A stretch of 64,000 nucleotides of DNA from Dirofilaria immitis (taxonomy: Eukaryota > Nematoda > Chromadorea > Rhabditida > Onchocercidae). The notes under the pieces are model-generated. The model did not search any database. It was not told the DNA's origin and was given only the letters and a program-made list of their open reading frames with translations. The stretch lies in NCBI GenBank assembly GCA_024305405.1, contig JAKNDB010000025.1, positions 1-64,000 on the forward strand, read 5' to 3'. Below are positions 56,901 to 64,000 of the stretch, in pieces (position 1 is the first letter of the stretch; the number at the start of each line of letters is the position of its first letter). A program made the translations under genes and the position numbers.

Positions 56901-59900
56901 TTGTAAATTTTTATTAACAACTTTTTCGCTTCATTTCTGCTAGAAAAATATTATCAAATAAGATAGTTTGACATACATTTTGTTGCCATCCACGCCCAAA
57001 GTATTGCCAATAGTAACACGAATTACCAGTATTTGATACTGCTAAAAATAAATCTTAGATAAATCCGAAGGATAGAAATGGATTAAGTGAAAAGCCAAGA
57101 GATAAATGAAGAAATTATTAGCTGAGCAATACTTCCTATATATTATTGAATCAAACATATTTTTTAAATCATATTTTTTGATGCATTTCGATAGGATTAT
57201 ATCACTAAATAATAAAAGTAGGAAATGCTGATAATAAATGAGAGAACAATTCTCATTTGACTTGATTGCCAATTTCTGATAAATTTAATGGCTATTCGAA
57301 ACTTAGAGAGAATGAAAAAAAAAGACCTACAAAGCTGCATTTGGCTATGCTCTATTGGACTTCCTTCTACGAATAAGCTACCGTTGAATAATGAAAAAGC
57401 ATTATTGATAATAGCTATTTTCTTTAAATAATTCGCAGTAATGGCCTGAATTTTTCATAATTCAAAATAAACACTATTAATTTTAAATTTGACATTTCAT
57501 CCTAGTTGTAAAGTTAATCAGTTTTAAATATAACTGAGGGGCACTTCGACGAAATTTCATATCAAAACTCCGTGATTTAAAACACGTGTTTTAAATCACT
57601 TTAATTTTAAAGAAGTTCGAAACAACAGCCTCGTTGATTAAAGCATTTGATGGTTAACACTTCGGAGAAATTGAATGAATCTATTTAAATATTTCATTTT
57701 CATCTTCAAGCTATTCAATATTACGATAAGCAATAGAAATTTATCTTATAACAAATTGTGGAAGTAAAATAAAACCGTAGTAGTCAATGAAAATGGTCGA
57801 CACATGAATGCGGTGAAGATGCAAATATAAAAGAATAGATAACAACCAAACGATATAGCAAGTCTGAAATCATTCCAATTTAGTCAAGACAGATTTTGAA
57901 AATGAAAATTTCTTATCCAGAATTAATTCGATAATAAATATAATTTGAAGTAACACATGGTTCAATCTGTATTTTCAGGTTGATTATCAAATGATAATTA
58001 AATAGTCGAGTAAATAGCAAATCTTATATAGCTTTGATAGCATTATTTTATTTACCTCTTATTTTATTTCTTAAAAAGCAGAATAAATCGAAAAAGTTAA
58101 AAAAATTTTGTTCAACCGTATTCGGCCGAATGATTCCCATTTTACTTCCAGTAGATCGCCCAATAGACCATCAAGAAGTTGTAAATGTTTTGTCGTTTCC
58201 TAAATAAAACTGAACGCTCTTCGTTATTCATGTTTATTTACTTGATTCATACTTCTGTCTAATTTCTCATTGCAGCTTTGTTTTTCTATCTTTTTTTTTC
58301 TTTTGATAGGAAAACATTTCCACAATGATAAAATAAAACATATATGTATTTGACAATTATAATAAAATAAATAAAAGAAGGCACTCCATAAACGATCAGT
58401 GACAGAGCACTATCTTCATTAAGTTCACCCGTTTCTTGATTAATGGTATCTAATTTTGCAAGTGGATAAGCATGACTGCTTGCATCACCATACATCAAAT
58501 TACATCTGCTTCCAGTTTCAAAATTTGTTCAAACATCTGTAATGATATATTCATTGTTTATTAACAAATATCTTTTTCACTTCCATATATTATATAGTTT
58601 TTTTTTCTAGCAACAAAATCGATTTTTTACTTGATTAATCTAAAGTTAGCTAAATGGATAAATAAAATGAGAGATATCGAATTTGGCTATACCAAAATAT
58701 AACAGAGCATTTTATTTTACAAAAATGTATTAACATTTCCTGATATACGATTTTTTAACTTCTGTGATTATTTTTAAAAATTATTCCATCAACTTATTTC
58801 TTTTTTGCCAAATGAGCTGCTAGCGTTAACGGTGTCAAATTTCGATTGTTCATTATTTGTAATTTGGCACCTGTATCATAGCAGAGTTTCAACATTTCCT
58901 AAAGTTAATAAATAAGTTTAATCGAATATACTTTTTCAAACTTCTACAAATTATATGGAAAAATAAATAAATCAAAAAAAGCAAAAGAGTTAGAGCAAAA
59001 TCGCAAGTATTTATATAGAAGTAGTAAGTATGAGCCATGTTTTTAAAGCCAAGATATGCATCACAACAGTTTGAAATACTTGAAGAATAAGAACAATAAT
59101 AAGTATAAAATTATCACCTACCGGTTGTTCATGAATCACAGCTAGATGAAGTACTGTATTACCGTTTGTGTCTTTTCGATTTGGATCGGCATGTTTTGCT
59201 AATAAAATACGGTAACAGTCGGTTTGATTAATGCATGCAGCAAATGATAAGGGATATTCTCCAAAGTATGTTCGGCTATAAAATTATACTCCCACTGTCA
59301 TTTCATAAGTCTATTAAGCTTCATTTGCATATTTTATGAAGATGTGAAAGTTATTATGGTTGGATAGATTGTGATTGTTTCTATTAAATTTTAAATATTG
59401 ATTAATTAATCAAATAATAGTCTGCTCAATAATATATGAATTGAATGAAATGACTACTATATTGACCTTTTAAGAAATTCCATATAAAATCATACCGTAT
59501 TGTTATTTTTAAGAATAAAGCACTGAATTTCCGAATGATTTTGGTTACGCAATTCACAAATGCTCTGTCAGTATGAATGGATTAATTACTAGTTATAATT
59601 TTTAAGTAATTATTAATCACATCCTACCCATTATAAGTCGTTTTAAGACTGAGTTCAACATATTCATGCTCTAGCGAATCTGTACGACTACTTTTTTGAT
59701 CATCAGGACAGAAAAATGCTCCATAACAGCGTTGATTAATGTCAGCACCATGTCGAAGCAGAAATAGTACCATAGAAGGATCTTCATTAATTATTGCTTG
59801 GTGCAAAGGTGAGAGACCTGTTAGAAAGGTTTTGTAAGACAAATCCATATCTACTTCTTTCCTTGTATACTAAAAAGTAAGTATAATTTACAAATTTGGA

Positions 59901-61332
59901 ACTATGCCACAAATTAAATTTAAAAGATTTGTTCATTGAATCGCTTTCACCAGCCAATATTTCTGAAATTATTTAGTTACTTTTATTTTTTAGCATGACA
60001 AATGATTTAAGTTAAATCAAGCCTTGGAGAAAATTGAAACAAATTAAATAATTCGACGATTAAAACCATTATCGTGATCACAATCTTCATCAATATTTAA
60101 CAGAATTGATATTTGTATCTTTATCATTTGCTTTCTAATACAGTAATAATCCCATAGAAATTACCGTAATAGTCTTCGCTAATGAATATGTCATTAACGA
60201 GTTTCGGATAAGCTTTAATCAATTTAACAGCAAGTTGATTATGAACAGCCGTTCCTTGCAGAAGACACACACCAACGAGATTCTCGCCCATTAAACCACG
60301 CTCATCCAGTTTCCACGTTACTTCCCGATATTTCCAATCAGATTTTCCACGTTTATCATCTCCTTCCAATAATTTGAGAGCTGAAAATACAATCAAATTG
60401 TGTGAAATTTTTGAAAATATGTTTGATTCGAGACTGTTAAAAAGCAAACATTTAACAATCATGTTTAAAAGATATATTTAATATTTATATATAGAAATCC
60501 TCTGATTATTTCAGCTACTAATTTTGTGTCCTACTATAGGTAAATTACTATGAAATTTTGTCGTTTTTGTTCATCAAACTTTTAATTCAAATCTAAACTA
60601 TTATTTTAGATAATTGATATTTCCGAAAAATTTTCATAATTTAAACTGGCAATACCTTTTTTAAATCACCCTGATTTTCACCTTCTTGTCGAAATTCATC
60701 GAGTATATTAGGTCCACTTTTTCCTTTCCCTTTTTACGCTTCAAAGCACTAAGCATTGCATTTCGCTCTTTATTCCGAATTTTTACTAATTCAGCTACAG
60801 CTACCATTTTACCTTTCCCAGAATTGTACATAAACTCTTTCAACTGAAAATTTCATTATATAAGTTTGTCTTTAAGAATACGAGAATCTCGCAATACAAT
60901 AATAATATTAAAATTTGAACTGTTTCGAAAATTAAACATCAATGTTCTGTGAATGTTTGCAATTTTAATATCATTGATTCGACTCACAACTTGATTTTTT
61001 AATTGCCCAACTATTCGGAATCATCACACAATGGAAACATTGACTCTCGTTAAAATGATTTCAAAATATTAAATAATGGATGGTGAAATGATCATAAATT
61101 AGATCATGATAAACAATAAGAATATAAAATAGTTTATTGAAAATCTATTATGAACCTTTGTCTCAATGAATTCGTCAATGATCGACGAATCACCGGTGTC
61201 CTTGGCATACTTCATCCAAGGTATTAACTCTCCACCGCCGTATATATCTACAAAACGATAAAGCTTCGGCATTGATTTTTCTTGCTTACGAGTCCCTTCA
61301 CCTTCTGCTCTCGTTGATTCGCCATTTCCCAT
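53924..61332 (-). CDS. osm-9: TRPV cation channel, OSM-9 type
   Basis: OSM-9-type TRPV channels work in sensory neurons of nematodes, usually with an OCR partner. Exons: 61156-61332, 60656-60843, 60165-60380, 59628-59817, 59122-59275, about 58794-58898, 58385-58536, 58117-58199, 57776-57863, 57331-57445, 56977-57038, 56627-56734, 56230-56394, 55646-55755, 55083-55290, 54578-54694, 54316-54447, 53924-54016; about 820 residues. The MGNGES N-terminus could be myristoylated. Ankyrin repeats include [37 protein letters not shown] and [14 protein letters not shown]1 reads [15 protein letters not shown]2-S5 include [38 protein letters not shown] and [13 protein letters not shown]; the pore is [18 protein letters not shown]6 is [13 protein letters not shown] followed by [13 protein letters not shown]. 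Length errors occur in exons 2, 6, 7, 13 and 15. The coiled, charged C-terminus is short. OSM-9 rather than OCR is a judgement. Confidence 0.92.
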
Positions 61333-63907
61333 TTTTTTCTGGGCAAAAAAATATCTGCAAAACTTTAAGCAGTTTCAAAAGAAAGTTCATAACGCTCAAA
61401 AATTTTTTCGATTTTGTAATTCTCTATTTTTTGAGATATATGTGAGTTTGAATCAGAGCACGTTCAACCTAAATATATTATATATTCGATATTTTTAAAT
61501 TTCTTTCAATTTTATTAAAAAAATCATAAATTACTGTAGTTTTTGAGTTTGTTGAATAAATTTCTATGTAATAATTCAAAATTGAATACTTAATTTTCAT
61601 TACATTCAATGATCCATTAACTCGTGAAATAATAATAAAATAGTCATGATTAACTCCTGACAACAAGTTAATCAATGTATATTAATTTATTTTTTAAAAT
61701 AAGTTTTTCGAGATTTCATAACGAAATCAGACCAAACTTCGTGAAAACCAAATTAGGACTTAATTTGAATATCAGAACTATATTAGTAACTTAAATCGCT
61801 GTTGCCGTTAACAGTCATCCAATTCAAATAAAGAAATATCATATGATAATACTAACATCTGAAAATAGAATATGAAAACAATAAGTTATTAATAAATGAG
61901 ATTCATATTAGAATGTCTTATATGTGTTGTTAAGTGTTTATGACTATAAGCATAAATATGATTAAGTTATATGACTACATTTTTCACATCTTTTCTTGAT
62001 TGCTAATAAATTATTATTTGAAAAAAGCACTCCCCTCTAACTTAAAGCACTGATATAATTTATCATATGAATTTTACATGATTCATTTTCTAATATACTA
62101 ATTCATCCACTCTATTCCAAAAGGGATAATTTTTGAAAATATTTTTCAAATATTTAGCAAAAAGATGAATTAGAATTTTTCAGAACACTGAAAGTAACGA
62201 TGGATCAACAAAAATTTATTTAACTCATAACATTTATTAAGAAACTTATTACTATTATCATGATTCCAAGACATGTGCACTCTTCTCTAGAGTTCTGTCT
62301 CGAAAACAATTCTATCCCGTAAGCTTATACTTGTAGATTGATCTCTCACAAATCAATTAAGTATCACTATTTTTTTCGATATTACAACTTATCAGACCCA
62401 CTGAATTTAATTTTTATCTGGTTGTTTGCTAACTTTGTTTCAAACAGCAAAGGAGTGGTATATCAATCATGATTTATTATTCCAATAATCATGTAGATCG
62501 CTTGTTCTCGACATATTGCTCTTTACTGATTGATAATTATTTCACAAGCAAGCTTTTTTTAATTTTGTAGAATTTGTTTGACGAATGTGATGAATTGATC
62601 AGATGATAATAATTGTTATGTTAACTCTTTATTAAATGTTTCTACATATAATAAAAAGGAAATAAATTTGCTATCATGAATGACCAGGGACAGATCTATT
62701 GATAACGCAATGTTATATTCTCCGACTTCATCCTACCTGGCTTATGATCATATTCACGCTACCCTTTTTCTATACTCTTTATCTCACCACTTTTCGGTAT
62801 TAATAATTTGTACATTTGATTAATTCTTAAATTAAGATATTGTCAGCTTTGCACAAAAACGGATTAGAAATATAATGCGAAGAGATTCACACGTGCAAGT
62901 TTCTGCATTATCTTCTTTTCTGAATTCCTTTTTCTATTTTAAAATGTTTTATAATTCAAGTTATCATATCTTTATATTTGAAGGAATTTCTCTTACAGAA
63001 AATGATAGCATTATTTCTTATAATTAATACATATCTTGCAAAATTTATCAATTTTTGAGTCACACATGCAAAATTTTCATTATCTATTATTCTACTTGAT
63101 ACAAAAAGTTGGTCACTTTCAGATTGCTTGCGTATCGTCCCTATCTTTGCGACATAAAACCTGCAAAAGTGCATCTAGGTGGCAGGAGATCAATCAGAAT
63201 ACTTTCGTACATTGCAAAGGATAAAACTACAAATTGATCAAGTAAGCAGATGAAGTGTGTTGCTATATTGTATATTAGTTGTGAGCATTCCGAAAGATAA
63301 TTTCATTTGAAAAGCCTCAAATCAAATTATCAATTTTCCTAGTGCCAATTTTCCTCATTCCTCAGAATGGATGTATAGTGAAGAATTTATAATGATAGAG
63401 ATATTATGAATAAAATAATGCAAATGGCTCAACAGATCAAAATTTCACTATGATTGAGATTTATAAATGATATCCTTATTTTTGGTGTTTTGATGGAAAC
63501 TTCTCAAGCTAATCATACTTTTAATATCAAAAAATCGCAAAATGAAAACTACGACAATAAATACTTTGAAATTATGAATTGCACGTCCCTCTAAACGAAA
63601 TACTTTATTTTTATTACAGTAGTTGCAAATTCTTCTTTTAAATCTGCTGACCCTGTAATAAGCATGAAAACATTCAAAATTCATTTTCTTCTTTTCACTT
63701 TAAACTGCAGTTAATAATCAGACTCTTGAATACTTTACTATTTCAGTTAGCTTTTATAACTAGATTTTATTTCAGTAATTGATATTACGACATTTCAAGT
63801 CGTCTGTAAAAATTTGCTCTTTTTCTATTCCTTCGTATCCAACTTCCTGAATCATCTTTTTTTGTTACATAGTATAGTATAGTGCTAAGAAAAAAAGATC
63901 AACCTAC
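61333..63907. other. Intergenic 2.6 kb upstream of osm-9
   Basis: No exon was supported here. A candidate spliced-leader acceptor for osm-9 (TTTTTTGCCCAG, complement at 61339-61350) sits 7 bp before the ATG, so transcription starts further right. The open frames at 61478-61675, 62956-63174 and 63448-63684 are AT-driven. The region probably holds the osm-9 promoter and introns or 3' flank of the gene entering from the right. Confidence 0.5.
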
Positions 63908-64000
63908 CTAAATATTCGTGTCCTTCTTGGTCAATTACTAATACACACGGTGAAGCGAATCCAATATGTACCGGATTCCATTCTTTAGCGCCGATTTTTG
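63908..64000 (-). CDS. Partial exon of a gene running off the right end
   Basis: The minus strand is open from the window edge to a good donor (TTAG followed by GTAGGTTG). It reads KIGAKEWNPVHIGF, ASPCVLVIDQEGHEYL. The composition and the donor indicate a true exon. The family is not recognised from 30 residues; the CVLVIDQEGHEYL strand-turn-strand pattern could belong to a beta-propeller or similar beta-rich fold. The remainder lies outside the window or in intronic sequence to the left. Confidence 0.55.

Noticed and set aside
57331..57400. Plus-strand frame [15 protein letters not shown]
   Set aside because: Complement of a TRPV exon whose splice phases close on the minus strand.

Overview
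This window is nuclear DNA from a parasitic nematode, almost certainly a filarial worm (Onchocercidae). The sequence is AT-rich, genes are split by many introns (often below 100 bp to a few hundred bp), and splice sites follow the nematode pattern (short T-rich TTTCAG acceptors, several of them placed just upstream of start codons as spliced-leader sites). One intron carries a broken Wolbachia-like dapE/purA fragment, which points to filarial history. The species cannot be fixed from the sequence alone.

Layout, left to right: a small two-membrane-segment protein (16-558, minus); about 5.3 kb without a recognisable gene but with several short repeats; splicing factor 1 (sfa-1, 5914-12294, minus); the RRM-cyclophilin PPIE/cyn-13 (12756-16913, minus), probably the upstream gene of an operon with sfa-1 and host of the Wolbachia-like insertion in its second intron; a gene-poor 3 kb; the BTB-BACK-Kelch protein KLHL8/kel-8 (19981-25674, minus); 4 kb with one orphan exon-like frame; THUMPD1 (29731-31625, minus); an unassigned gene with a helix-loop-helix-like segment (31995-32679, minus); RFT1 (35447-39551, minus); ATG12 (40594-41250, minus); ZFPL1 (42862-45113, plus); the complex I 75-kDa subunit NDUFS1/nuo-5 (46324-52802, plus); an unassigned, interrupted coding segment (53352-53785, minus); a TRPV channel of the OSM-9 type (53924-61332, minus); and the first visible exon of a gene running off the right end (63908-64000, minus).

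Most genes are conserved housekeeping loci: pre-mRNA splicing (SF1, PPIE), CUL3-type ubiquitination adaptor (KLHL8), tRNA acetylation cofactor (THUMPD1), N-glycosylation (RFT1), autophagy (ATG12), Golgi membrane organisation (ZFPL1), respiration (NDUFS1) and sensory transduction (TRPV). Only SF1 and PPIE, both spliceosome-associated and adjacent on the same strand, look functionally paired.

A recurrent oddity is that the conserved exons carry at least a dozen one-base losses, mostly in homopolymer runs, which break otherwise perfect family matches. These are best read as consensus errors of the assembly, not as biology. Exon boundaries below were placed by hand from splice signals, reading phase and family resemblance; no search was run. 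No clearly new biological system was found. The best leads are the Wolbachia-like insertion, non-GT splice donors, a duplicated exon end in RFT1, and several unassigned coding segments.
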